Shown here: positions 9,318 through 18,022 of the stretch, one piece after another
Layout: each line of letters starts with the position of its first letter
How positions within the stretch are numbered: the stretch's first letter is position 1
Translations under genes and position numbers: made by a program
Assembly (NCBI GenBank): GCA_947056845.1
Contig: CAMSCJ010000006.1
Coordinates: 20,396 to 84,395, forward strand
DNA: 64,000 nucleotides
Direction: 5' to 3'
Origin: an uncultured Mycoplasmatota bacterium
GTDB taxonomy: Bacteria; Bacillota_I; Bacilli_A; RF39; UBA660
The notes under the pieces: generated by a model
Database searches by the model: none
Told to the model about the DNA's origin: nothing
The model's input: the letters and a program-made list of their open reading frames with translations, nothing else

Positions 9318-9662
9318 GTGAGCGTTAAAATCGAGAGAATTGCTAGTGAAATGGTTAAACAAATTAGTTATATTTTGGCAACGGAAATAAAAGATGAGGA
9401 TATCAAATTTGTAACAGTAACGGATTGTAAGGTAACAAATGATTTAAGTTTTGCAAAAGTTTATGTAACAGTTTTTAATAAAGATAAAATAAAAAATACG
9501 GTTGATGCTTTAAATAATGCTAGTGGTTTTATTAGAAGAGAATTAGCTGATCGAATCGATATTCGTCATATTCCAGAACTTACTTTTGTTTATGATGAAT
9601 CAATTGAATATGGAAAGAATATTGAAAATATAATTGAAAAAATTCACGAGGAGAATGAGTAA
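9318..9662 (+). CDS. rbfA: ribosome-binding factor A
   Basis: A 114-residue protein matching RbfA: VKIERIASEMVKQISYILATEIKDEDI, then VTVTDCKVTNDLSFAKVYVTV and RRELADRIDIRHIPELTFVYDESIEYG. RbfA helps mature the 5' end of 16S rRNA in the 30S subunit. The GTG at 9318 is chosen because GAGGTGA lies five bases upstream; the longer in-frame reading back to 9252 runs into the upstream terminator. It has its own promoter. Confidence 0.92.
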   Translation: MSVKIERIASEMVKQISYILATEIKDEDIKFVTVTDCKVTNDLSFAKVYVTVFNKDKIKNTVDALNNASGFIRRELADRIDIRHIPELTFVYDESIEYGKNIENIIEKIHEENE

Positions 9663-9711
9663 TTCTTCTTTTAATTAATAAAATATAGAATATAATGTTA
9701 GTGGTGATCAA

Positions 9712-11328
9712 ATGAAAAGTGATATTGAAATAGCTAATTCGGTAGTAATGGAACCAATTAGCGAGGTAGCTAAAAAGTTAGGATTAGATATTAATGATTA
9801 TGAGGTTTATGGTAAGTATAAGGCAAAGTTAGATTTAGCACTCTTAAATAAAAAAAATAAGGAAAAAAATCTTATTTTAGTAACTTCAATTAATCCGACA
9901 CCTTTCGGTGAAGGCAAAACAACAATAAGTATTGGCTTAAATGATGCCTTATGTAAGTTAGGAAAAAAAAGTATTGTTGTTTTAAGAGAACCATCACTTG
10001 GACCTGTTTTTGGAACGAAAGGTGGAGCAACAGGTGGCGGTTTAGCACAAGTTGTACCAATGGCTGATATTAATCTTCATTTTACTGGTGATATGCACGC
10101 TATTACGACTTGCAATAATTTGCTTTCGTCTGTAATTGATAATCATATATTTCAAGGTAATGAATTAAAGATTGATATAAATAGAATTCAATTTAATCGG
10201 ACAATAGATTTAAATGATAGATTTTTACGTAATATAGAAATTGGTTATCAAGATATAAAAAGACAAGAAAAATTTAATATAACAGCAGCTAGCGAAATAA
10301 TGGCTATTTTATGTTTAGCTAGTGACATTAAAGATTTAAGGGAAAGATTAGGTAATATATTAGTTGCATATAGTTTAGATGATAAACCAATACTCGCTAA
10401 AGATTTAAATTGTGTTGATAGTTTATTAGTTGTACTAAAAGATGCAGTAAAACCAAATTTAGTTCAAACTTTAGAACATAATCCAGCAATAATCCATGGT
10501 GGCCCATTTGCCAATATTGCTCATGGATGTAACTCTTTAATTGCGACTAATATGGCTTTAAATTTAGCTGATTATGTTGTAACTGAGGCAGGCTTTGGCT
10601 CCGATTTAGGAGCTGAAAAATTTTTTGATATTAAATGCAGAGTAGGGGATTTGCACCCTAAAGTAGTAGTAATTAATACAACGATTAGAAGTTTAAAATA
10701 TAATGGTAATGATATCCTTCAAAATGGTTTAAAAGTACTTGGTGTTCATATTGAAAATATGTGTAAATATTTAGGTAATGTTATTATTTGTCTTAATAAA
10801 TTTACTAGTGATACAATCGAAGATATAAATATTGTTAAAGAGTATTGTCATACTAAAGGTATTGATTGTATTTTAGTTTTTGCACATTCTAATGGTAGTG
10901 AAGGAGCAATCGACTTAGCTAATAAAGTTATAGAATTAACTAATAATGATAGTAATTTTGCTCCATTATATGATATTAATTTATCTATTAAAGAAAAAAT
11001 TGATTGTGTTTGTAAGGAAATTTATCGAGCTAATAATATAATATATACTAATGAGATTTTAGAAAAAATCGACAAACTAGAACAAGATGGCTTTTCTAAA
11101 TTACCTATATGTATTGCGAAGACACAGTATTCTTTATCAGATAATCCTAAATCGGTAGGTATTGTTGATAATTTTGATATAACGATTAAAGATATCAAGG
11201 TTAGTAATGGAGCGGGTTTTATTGTTGTTTATTTAGGTTCTATTTTAACTCTTCCTGGGTTAGGAAAGAATGCTAATGTATATAATATAAAAATAGATGA
11301 TGAATTAAAGATAACTGGAATGATATAG
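9712..11328 (+). CDS. fhs: formate-tetrahydrofolate ligase
   Basis: A 538-residue enzyme, slightly shorter than the usual 555 or so. It joins formate to THF using ATP, giving 10-formyl-THF for purine and fMet-tRNA synthesis. The nucleotide-binding motif TPFGEGKTT is at about residues 63-71. Conserved blocks REPSLGPVFGTKGGATGGG, GGPFANIAHGCNS and TEAGFGSDLGAEKFFDIKCR are intact. GGTGATCAAATG sets the start, and TATAAT at 9691-9696 is a likely -10. A hairpin terminator follows. Confidence 0.93.
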   Translation: MKSDIEIANSVVMEPISEVAKKLGLDINDYEVYGKYKAKLDLALLNKKNKEKNLILVTSINPTPFGEGKTTISIGLNDALCKLGKKSIVVLREPSLGPVFGTKGGATGGGLAQVVPMADINLHFTGDMHAITTCNNLLSSVIDNHIFQGNELKIDINRIQFNRTIDLNDRFLRNIEIGYQDIKRQEKFNITAASEIMAILCLASDIKDLRERLGNILVAYSLDDKPILAKDLNCVDSLLVVLKDAVKPNLVQTLEHNPAIIHGGPFANIAHGCNSLIATNMALNLADYVVTEAGFGSDLGAEKFFDIKCRVGDLHPKVVVINTTIRSLKYNGNDILQNGLKVLGVHIENMCKYLGNVIICLNKFTSDTIEDINIVKEYCHTKGIDCILVFAHSNGSEGAIDLANKVIELTNNDSNFAPLYDINLSIKEKIDCVCKEIYRANNIIYTNEILEKIDKLEQDGFSKLPICIAKTQYSLSDNPKSVGIVDNFDITIKDIKVSNGAGFIVVYLGSILTLPGLGKNANVYNIKIDDELKITGMI

Positions 11329-11350
11329 ATTTAATAATAATTTTTAGAAA

Positions 11351-11380
11351 AACGTTGAAAATAGTTCAATGTTTTTTTTA
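11351..11380 (+). terminator. fhs terminator
   Basis: Stem AACGTTGAA / TTCAATGTT (one G-U pair) with a five-base loop, followed by a T-run. The next 180 bases (11,381-11,560) are very AT-rich and show no gene. Confidence 0.8.
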
Positions 11381-11566
11381 TCTAAAATTTATAATATTTT
11401 CATATTTTTTATAATTTAGGTTTTGGTGAAAGGCTATAAACTAGTTTAGATATCAATTTAGAACTGATTTTTATATTAAATAATATAAATTTATCAATTT
11501 GTTTACTTTTTTATATTCTAAATAAATTAAGTATATTTTAGAAAAATACAGAAATTAAAATTTGTA

Positions 11567-11613
11567 TTGACACTTAAATTTTTTAATGTTATAATACCCT
11601 CCCAAAAGGGGGC
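11567..11613 (+). promoter_or_regulatory. consensus promoter overlapping a small inverted repeat
   Basis: TTGACA (11567-11572), a 17-base spacer and TATAAT (11590-11595): a full consensus promoter. Immediately downstream, CTCCC-AAAA-GGGGG (11599-11612) followed by CTTTTTT leads straight into the ATG at 11620. The G-rich arm is also the only Shine-Dalgarno candidate. Predicted transcription starts within the first arm, so the repeat may act at DNA level or only partly in RNA. Confidence 0.65.
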
Positions 11614-11619
11614 TTTTTT

Positions 11620-12654
11620 ATGGAATTAAATACTGCAGTAATACCACATTATGATTGTCGTAGTATACCATTAGAAAAATTGAAACATATGGTGCTTATA
11701 AACAATAAGCATTTAAAAGAGAAACCAACATGGTATGTAATAAGTGGAAAATTAAAATACTTTAAAGTAAGAGATGACTACCGTTTATTTACAGAGCAAT
11801 TTTTTAGTTTATTTGGAAGAAATATTATGGATTTAGATACAGTTGATTATCAGGTGGCATCTATCAGATTGGTTGATGGTCTTAAAGGGAGTAATGAACA
11901 CATGATTGGTTTGCTTTCTGATAATTTTCAAAATAAGGATAATAATTATTATTTAGTTAATGAATTATTTGATGCGAGTATTTCTGATTTAGTAAGTTAT
12001 GGAAATTATTCATTTAAAACATTATTAACATACTTGAAGCAAACACTTACGGAGGAATGTTATAATAAAAATAGAGATTTTTTTATAAAGTTATTTATAA
12101 GTGATGCCTTTATGTTTCAGGCAGATAGAAATTATAATAATATTGGTTTTCAAATACCTGCCATCAAAAATGTAAATTATAAAGATAGATTACGTGCTAA
12201 TAATTTAGCTAAGACTGAATTAGGAAATAAATATATTGAAGTAGAAGATGACTTACCTAAATTAAAGGAATTTTTTCCTTCAAAAGTTTATGATAGTGAA
12301 AAGATGTTAGGAATTGAGCAAAGAAATTCATTAATTTATACACCAGGCATGACATGGATGCCCGCCTTTCCATTTTCAGATGAACTGAAATTTGAAAACC
12401 AAGAACAGGCTCAAAAAATAAGTCAAAATATATATTCTGGGTTGGATCCCAATTTAGTTGAATTATATATGGAATACCCTGATATTTGTACTCCTTATTT
12501 AGAAAGGCTAGCATATGATAACGAGTATAAAAAAATATTAGAGCGATTTAGTTATAATAATAGTCAGATATATTTAAAGAAAGATACAATTGCTTATTTT
12601 AGTATGGTTCTGGAAGATAGGAGAAAGCAATTTCAAAAAATATTAAAGTTTTAG
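11620..12654 (+). CDS. HipA-like kinase-fold protein
   Basis: A 344-residue soluble protein. The segment FIKLFISDAFMFQADRNYNN resembles the catalytic loop of HipA-like kinases (D...N/A-DR-x-x-N), with DRNYNN as the possible catalytic and metal-binding residues around residue 170. The HipA N-terminal domain is not obvious, and no HipB-type antitoxin is beside it, so this is not a clear toxin-antitoxin pair. It has a consensus promoter. Its stop codon lies inside the CIRCE operator of clpB. The assignment rests on one motif. Confidence 0.45.
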   Translation: MELNTAVIPHYDCRSIPLEKLKHMVLINNKHLKEKPTWYVISGKLKYFKVRDDYRLFTEQFFSLFGRNIMDLDTVDYQVASIRLVDGLKGSNEHMIGLLSDNFQNKDNNYYLVNELFDASISDLVSYGNYSFKTLLTYLKQTLTEECYNKNRDFFIKLFISDAFMFQADRNYNNIGFQIPAIKNVNYKDRLRANNLAKTELGNKYIEVEDDLPKLKEFFPSKVYDSEKMLGIEQRNSLIYTPGMTWMPAFPFSDELKFENQEQAQKISQNIYSGLDPNLVELYMEYPDICTPYLERLAYDNEYKKILERFSYNNSQIYLKKDTIAYFSMVLEDRRKQFQKILKF

Positions 12655-12677
12655 CACTCCTGCTTGACAAGTGCCAA
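12651..12677 (+). promoter_or_regulatory. CIRCE operator (HrcA site) upstream of clpB
   Basis: TTAGCACTC-N9-AAGTGCCAA. The consensus is TTAGCACTC-N9-GAGTGCTAA, so the left arm is perfect and the right arm matches 7 of 9, with the correct 9-base spacer. It overlaps the -35 box of the clpB promoter, where a bound HrcA repressor would block polymerase. Confidence 0.8.
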
Positions 12678-12722
12678 TTTTTGAGTATAATTAGTAGTGA
12701 ATGGAATAACCATTCACTTTTT
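12664..12722 (+). promoter_or_regulatory. clpB promoter and 5'-terminal hairpin
   Basis: TTGACA (12664-12669), 16-base spacer, TATAAT (12686-12691). The predicted transcript begins at about 12698, inside a perfect 9-bp hairpin AGTGAATGG / CCATTCACT (12696-12718) followed by six T residues. The mRNA would therefore start with a terminator-like hairpin 30 bases ahead of the ribosome site. Confidence 0.7.
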
Positions 12723-12750
12723 TGCTAAAATAAAAGAAGGAGGGATATTC

Positions 12751-14865
12751 ATGAATGGACAAAATCCTTATCAAGAAAATTTAGAGGATGTTTTAACAAA
12801 GTATGGTCGTAATATTACTGAAAGTGTTAAAGATGGCAAGGTTGATCCAGTAATTGGCCGTGATGAAGAAATTCGTAGTATTACAAGAATATTATCGCGT
12901 AAAACAAAAAATAATCCTGTTTTAATTGGGGAACCAGGTGTCGGAAAAACAGCGATTGTTGAAGGTTTAGCTCAAAGAATTATCAAAAATGATGTTCCCG
13001 CTAGTTTAAAGAATAAAACAATTTGGGAACTTGATATGGGAGCTTTAATAGCTGGAGCTAAATATCGCGGTGAATTTGAAGATCGCTTGAAAGCAGTTTT
13101 AAAAAAAGTTAAGGAATCTGAAGGTTCAATCATTATGTTTATTGATGAAATACATATAATTGTCGGGGCAGGGGCCTTGGAAGGCGCTATGGATGCTGGA
13201 AATATGTTAAAGCCAATGCTTGCTCGTGGTGAAATTCATTGTATTGGGGCAACAACATTAAATGAATATCGTAAATATATTGAAAAAGATGGAGCTTTAG
13301 AAAGAAGATTCCAAAAAGTTCAAGTTAGTGAGCCAACTGTTTTAGATACGATAACAATTCTTCGTGGATTAAAACAAAGATTTGAGGTTTATCATGGTGT
13401 TAATATTAAAGATAATGCTTTAGTTGCAGCAGCTACTTTGTCAGATAGATATATTACTAGCAGATTTTTACCTGATAAAGCCATTGATTTGGTCGATGAA
13501 GCTTGTGCTACAATAAAGGTGCAAATGGATTCAGTACCTGTTCCACTTGATACATTAACTAGAAAAATAATGCAATTAGAAGTAGAAAAAGAGGCTTTGA
13601 AAAAGGAAAAGGATTCTATTTCAAAAAATCGTGTTAAAGAAATAGATTCTTCTCTGACTACTTTAAAAGAGCAAGAGAAGAAATTACGAAGTGATTGGGA
13701 AGCAGAAAAAGATATAAATGATAAAATAAGTAAAAAGAAAGAAGAAATAGAATCAGCAAGATTTAAATTGGAGACAGCCGAAAACAATTATGATTTAGAA
13801 GCATCAGCTAGACTGAGACATGGTGTTATACCAGCATTAGAGTCTGAGTTAGAAGAACTTCGCAAAAATGATCGTTCGGATATTTTAAGTGATACTGTTG
13901 ATGATGAGAGTATTGCTTCCATTATTTCTAAATGGACAAATATTCCAATTAGTAAATTGGTTGGTAGTGAAAGAGAAAAGTTGCTTAATTTAGAAGAAAG
14001 TATGAAAAAAAGAGTTAAGGGTCAAGATGAGGCTTTAAAATTAGTTAGTGAGGCGATCATTCGTGCTCGTGCGGGAATTAAAGATCCTAATCGGCCAATT
14101 GGTTCATTTATATTTTTGGGGCCAACTGGGGTTGGAAAAACAGAGGTTGCAAAAACATTAGCTTATGAACTTTTTGATGATGAACGTCATATCGTTCGTA
14201 TTGATATGAGTGAATATATGGAAAGTCATTCAGTTTCTAGATTAGTTGGTGCTCCTCCAGGATATGTAGGATATGATGAAGGTGGACAATTAACAGAAGC
14301 GGTTAGACGTAATCCTTATAGTATTGTTTTATTTGATGAAATAGAAAAGGCACATCATGATGTTTTTAATATTTTATTGCAAATTTTAGATGATGGTAGG
14401 ATTACAGATTCGCAAGGTAGAACGGTTGATTTTAAAAATACCATTATTATTATGACATCTAATTTAGGTAGTGAATATATTTTGGAAAATGCAGATAATA
14501 GTCATGAACTAGTTATGAATGAATTAAGACATACTTTTAAGCCAGAATTTATTAATCGTATTGATGAAATAATAATTTTTAAATCTTTAAAAGAAGATAT
14601 TATATATGATATTTTAAATAAGATAATTGGTGATATTGAAAAACGTTTAGATGATAAAAAAATAAAAATTAATTTAACTGATGAGGCAAAAAAATATATA
14701 GTTGAATCTTCTTATGATAGTCGTTTTGGTGCACGCCCAATTAAAAGATTTGTATCGAGAAATTTAGAAACATTATTAGCTAATGCAATTATAGAATGTA
14801 ATGTTGACTTTAATTCAACAATAACATTTGATTATGTTAATAATAATTTAGTCATAAAAAAATAA
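12751..14865 (+). CDS. clpB: ClpB-type disaggregase lacking the N-domain
   Basis: A 704-residue AAA+ chaperone with two ATPase modules. Walker A motifs GEPGVGKTA (about residue 60) and GPTGVGKTE (about 457) are intact. Between them lies a ClpB-like middle coiled coil with the [18 protein letters not shown] pattern. The substrate-binding Clp-N repeats at the front of ClpB (around 150 residues) are absent: the ATG at 12751, preceded by AAGGAGGG, starts just before D1. No IGF/L ClpP-binding loop is apparent, consistent with disaggregation rather than proteolysis. The upstream CIRCE element predicts HrcA-controlled heat induction. Confidence 0.88.
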   Translation: MNGQNPYQENLEDVLTKYGRNITESVKDGKVDPVIGRDEEIRSITRILSRKTKNNPVLIGEPGVGKTAIVEGLAQRIIKNDVPASLKNKTIWELDMGALIAGAKYRGEFEDRLKAVLKKVKESEGSIIMFIDEIHIIVGAGALEGAMDAGNMLKPMLARGEIHCIGATTLNEYRKYIEKDGALERRFQKVQVSEPTVLDTITILRGLKQRFEVYHGVNIKDNALVAAATLSDRYITSRFLPDKAIDLVDEACATIKVQMDSVPVPLDTLTRKIMQLEVEKEALKKEKDSISKNRVKEIDSSLTTLKEQEKKLRSDWEAEKDINDKISKKKEEIESARFKLETAENNYDLEASARLRHGVIPALESELEELRKNDRSDILSDTVDDESIASIISKWTNIPISKLVGSEREKLLNLEESMKKRVKGQDEALKLVSEAIIRARAGIKDPNRPIGSFIFLGPTGVGKTEVAKTLAYELFDDERHIVRIDMSEYMESHSVSRLVGAPPGYVGYDEGGQLTEAVRRNPYSIVLFDEIEKAHHDVFNILLQILDDGRITDSQGRTVDFKNTIIIMTSNLGSEYILENADNSHELVMNELRHTFKPEFINRIDEIIIFKSLKEDIIYDILNKIIGDIEKRLDDKKIKINLTDEAKKYIVESSYDSRFGARPIKRFVSRNLETLLANAIIECNVDFNSTITFDYVNNNLVIKK

Positions 14866-14885
14866 TCTTAATGATTATTTTTTTG
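14860..14885. terminator. clpB terminator, likely bidirectional
   Basis: AATAATC / GATTATT stem with a TTAAT loop, A-run before and T-run after, between converging genes. Confidence 0.75.
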
Positions 14886-15461
14886 TTAATTAAATGTTAA
14901 GATTAAAGCTTTTACTTTTTCAATATTAGTTAGGGTATATTCAATATCAATATTATTATAAAATTCAGTATTGATATTTCTTAATTTAGTATTGTAGATT
15001 TCAATTTGCTGACTATAAAATTTATTACATTCATTTTTTAAATTTGTAATGGCTAATAAATATAGGTAAATAGTTAATAGCTCATCATTGTGTTTTGTTT
15101 TTTGCATTTTTTTTAAAATATAATTTAATTTTAGTAAACATATATCAATAATTTTATCAACTAATCTTAATCGCTTAGTAATCTCTTCTAAATCCTCGTT
15201 TTTAATTGTTGCATTTATTTTGTAACTAAAGACATTATATGATAATCTTAAGCGATCAAGAAATAACTCTGTTTGTTCTTTTTTTATAGTATATAATAAA
15301 TTTTTAAGTAATTGTTCTTTAACAATGGTAAGTTTGTAAAGTTGTAGATTAGTTATATTTTCTGAATTCAAAACATTTTGTTCTAGTTCCTCTATTTCTA
15401 AATATTCTTTTAAGCTATCTTTATTAATAATGTTTTTTAAAAATTCTATATTACTATTCAT
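14886..15461 (-). CDS. hypothetical helical protein
   Basis: A 191-residue protein of unknown family. It is almost entirely predicted helix with heptad-like leucine/isoleucine spacing and many lysines and glutamates. No membrane span, signal peptide or catalytic motif is evident. It converges on clpB and diverges from the U32 peptidase gene. A GAAGTGAGATG-like ribosome site precedes the start on the minus strand. Confidence 0.55.
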   Translation of the reverse strand: MNSNIEFLKNIINKDSLKEYLEIEELEQNVLNSENITNLQLYKLTIVKEQLLKNLLYTIKKEQTELFLDRLRLSYNVFSYKINATIKNEDLEEITKRLRLVDKIIDICLLKLNYILKKMQKTKHNDELLTIYLYLLAITNLKNECNKFYSQQIEIYNTKLRNINTEFYNNIDIEYTLTNIEKVKALILTFN

Positions 15462-15551
15462 AATAACATCTCACTTCTTAAATTAATATAATAACATCAA
15501 TTTTATCTTTTTTCAATATATGGTATACTTATTTTAGATTGAAGGTGCAGT

Positions 15552-17780
15552 ATGAAAAAAATTGAGTTATTGGCGCCAGCTGGAAATATGACTGGACTCG
15601 TTGCGGCAATAGAAGCAGGGGCTGACGCAGTATATATTGGTGGTTATGCGTACTCCGCTAGAAGTTATGCTGGTAATTTTTCTAATGAGGAAATAGTTGA
15701 AGCTATTAATTATGCGCATTTATATGGCGTAAAAATTTATGTAGCAGTTAATACTCTTATATATGAGGATGAAATAGAAACATTTATTAATTATATTGAT
15801 TTTTTACATACTAATAATGTAGACGCTATTATTATTCAAGATTTAGGTATGTTAGATTTAATAAGAAAAACTTATCCTAATTTAGAAATTCATGCCTCGA
15901 CACAAATGCATATTCATAATTTAGAAGGTGTAAAATTTGCTAAAAAATATGGACTTAAAAGAGTTGTCTTAGCTCGTGAAACATCTATAGAATTGATAAA
16001 AGAAATAAAAAAAGAAGTTGATATTGATATTGAAGTGTTTGGGCATGGTGCTTTATGTGTAAGTTATTCTGGACAATGTCTTATGAGTAGTTTAATTGGT
16101 GGAAGAAGTGGTAATCGCGGTTCTTGTGCTGGAACTTGTCGTTTACCTTATGATTTAGTTAGTATTGATGAAAATAAGCAAAAGATATTAAATCAAAATA
16201 AATATTTACTTAGTATGAAAGATTTAAATACTTTAGAGAATATTGGTTCTTTAATTAAGGCAGGGGTCGATAGTTTTAAGATTGAAGGTCGAATGAAAAG
16301 GGAAGAATATATTTATTTAGTTGTAAGTATTTATCGTAAGACTATTGATAGTTATTATAAGTATGGAAAAGTAATTATATCTGATAGTGATAAATTAGAA
16401 TTGAAAAAAATATATAATCGGGAATTTACTAAAGGCTTTTTATTTAATGAAGATAATTCTAAAATAGTTAATCAATATCGACCAAATCATATAGGAATCA
16501 AAATAGGTGTTGTTTTAGGTCAGAATAATAATTTCATTAAGATAAAATTATCTGATAATATTACACAAGGTGATGGAATCAGGATTATTAATAAAATTGC
16601 TGATGTTGGTTTGCAATTAAATTATATATATAAAGATAAAAAGTTAGTTAATTCTGCTTTAAAAGGCGATATTATTTCTATAAAAGTGGATGATAAAGTT
16701 AATATTGGCGATGAAGTTGTAAAAACAACGGATATGTTACAATTAAAAAGTATTAAAGATAAACTAGCTAAATTGAATAGAAAAGTTTTAATTAAAGGTT
16801 ATATAAAGATAAAACAAGGAGAATATATATCTTTAGTTATAACAGATAATATTAATAAAATAGAGGTTAAATCAAAAGAAAAAGTTGAATGCGCTAAAAC
16901 AAGTTATTTAACTAAAGAACAAGTAATGAAACAAGTAAAAAAATTAGGTAATACTATTTATGATTTTGATTTTTTAGATATTGATTTAGATAATAATAGT
17001 TTTATATCTTTAAAAATTTTAAATGAATTAAGAAGGGAAGCTATTGATAAACTAAATAATTTAAGACAATATAAAATTCCTTATAAAAAGTCTATTTATA
17101 ATATTATTTTACCTGATTTTAAAATTAATAAATCTTTAAATTATTATATTAATAGTTATAATCAATATAATAAAATTAAAGATGAAGAAATTGATAATAT
17201 TTATATCCAAAATAAGCAATTGTTTGAACAATTAAAAATTGATAAACGAGTAGTAAAAAAATTACCTCGTGTTTTAGAAAAGCATCAAAATTTTGATAAT
17301 AAATTATTAATAGGAGAGATTGGTAGTTTAAATTTTTATCAAAACAATAATTTAGATACAGACTTTTCTTTCAATGTTACAAATTCTTATACAGTAGCTT
17401 TTTTACATAGTATTGGTGTAAAAAAAATAACTTTATCTTATGAATTAAAAGATGAACAAATTGTAAAAATAATTAGTAATTATAAAATAAGATATAATAA
17501 AAATCCTAATTTAGAATTAATTGTTTATGGTAAGGAAGAATTAATGGTTTCAAAATTTAATCTATTAAAGATGTATAAGAGGGTTGAAAATAATATTTAT
17601 TTAAAAGATAGATTAAATAAATTATATAATGTCATTGAAGATGAGGATTTAATGTATATATATAATTGTAAAGCTAGAAATAATTTAGAAAAATGTAATT
17701 ATTATTATAGTATAGGTATTAATAATTTAAGAATTAATTTGTTAAATGATAGTGATATAGAAAAACTTAATAATATTTAA
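15552..17780 (+). CDS. U32 family protein (RlhA/TrhP-like)
   Basis: A 742-residue U32 protein. The N-terminal barrel begins KIELLAPAGNMTGLVAAIEAG. The family signature VFGHGALCVSYSGQCLMSS-GRSGNRGSCAGTCR supplies the conserved cysteines that ligate an iron-sulfur cluster in characterised members. The length and long C-terminal extension resemble the RlhA branch (23S rRNA hydroxylation) rather than the shorter TrhP branch (tRNA ho5U), but the window cannot decide. An extended -10 TGGTATACT (15521-15529) is followed by GAAGGTG and ATG. Confidence 0.8.
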   Translation: MKKIELLAPAGNMTGLVAAIEAGADAVYIGGYAYSARSYAGNFSNEEIVEAINYAHLYGVKIYVAVNTLIYEDEIETFINYIDFLHTNNVDAIIIQDLGMLDLIRKTYPNLEIHASTQMHIHNLEGVKFAKKYGLKRVVLARETSIELIKEIKKEVDIDIEVFGHGALCVSYSGQCLMSSLIGGRSGNRGSCAGTCRLPYDLVSIDENKQKILNQNKYLLSMKDLNTLENIGSLIKAGVDSFKIEGRMKREEYIYLVVSIYRKTIDSYYKYGKVIISDSDKLELKKIYNREFTKGFLFNEDNSKIVNQYRPNHIGIKIGVVLGQNNNFIKIKLSDNITQGDGIRIINKIADVGLQLNYIYKDKKLVNSALKGDIISIKVDDKVNIGDEVVKTTDMLQLKSIKDKLAKLNRKVLIKGYIKIKQGEYISLVITDNINKIEVKSKEKVECAKTSYLTKEQVMKQVKKLGNTIYDFDFLDIDLDNNSFISLKILNELRREAIDKLNNLRQYKIPYKKSIYNIILPDFKINKSLNYYINSYNQYNKIKDEEIDNIYIQNKQLFEQLKIDKRVVKKLPRVLEKHQNFDNKLLIGEIGSLNFYQNNNLDTDFSFNVTNSYTVAFLHSIGVKKITLSYELKDEQIVKIISNYKIRYNKNPNLELIVYGKEELMVSKFNLLKMYKRVENNIYLKDRLNKLYNVIEDEDLMYIYNCKARNNLEKCNYYYSIGINNLRINLLNDSDIEKLNNI

Positions 17781-17797
17781 AATTTATTAAGTTTTTT
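17764..17797 (+). terminator. terminator overlapping the U32 gene end
   Basis: AACTTAATAAT / ATTTATTAAGTT stem (one bulge) and a T-run; the stop codon TAA lies in the loop. Confidence 0.65.
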
Positions 17798-17858
17798 ATT
17801 ATATTTAAAGATTATATTATAATTTTTTTAGTTCATTGAAACTTCATAATATTAAAAG

Positions 17859-17915
17859 TTAGTGACAAAATTTAGAATAGCCTTATATTTTCTAATGAAC
17901 GGATTTTATCACTAA
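17859..17915. repeat. long inverted repeat upstream of lon
   Basis: Arms TTAGTGACAAAAT (17859-17871) and ATTTTATCACTAA (17903-17915) pair over 13 bp with one mismatch. A smaller inverted repeat (TTAGAA / TTCTAA) sits inside and T-rich sequence follows. It ends about 50 bases before the lon -35 box. It could be an extra terminator or a binding site. Confidence 0.55.
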
Positions 17916-17966
17916 ATGTTTTTGTTTTTTTGACGCAAAAAAATCAAAAAAATTTTATTAAATTCA

Positions 17967-17995
17967 TAGACATTTTAGAGTGATTGTACTATAAT
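17967..17995 (+). promoter_or_regulatory. lon promoter
   Basis: TAGACA (17967-17972) and TATAAT (17990-17995) with a 17-base spacer, 28 bases before the start codon. Confidence 0.65.
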
Positions 17996-18022
17996 ATAAA
18001 CCAATTTATGTGGAGGTGCAAT

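Noticed and set aside
11620..12654. HipBA toxin-antitoxin pair
   Set aside because: No HipB-like HTH gene is adjacent; only a kinase-like motif is visible.
13392..13787. Antisense reading frame within clpB
   Set aside because: A shadow of the clpB coding frame without ribosome site or recognisable protein.
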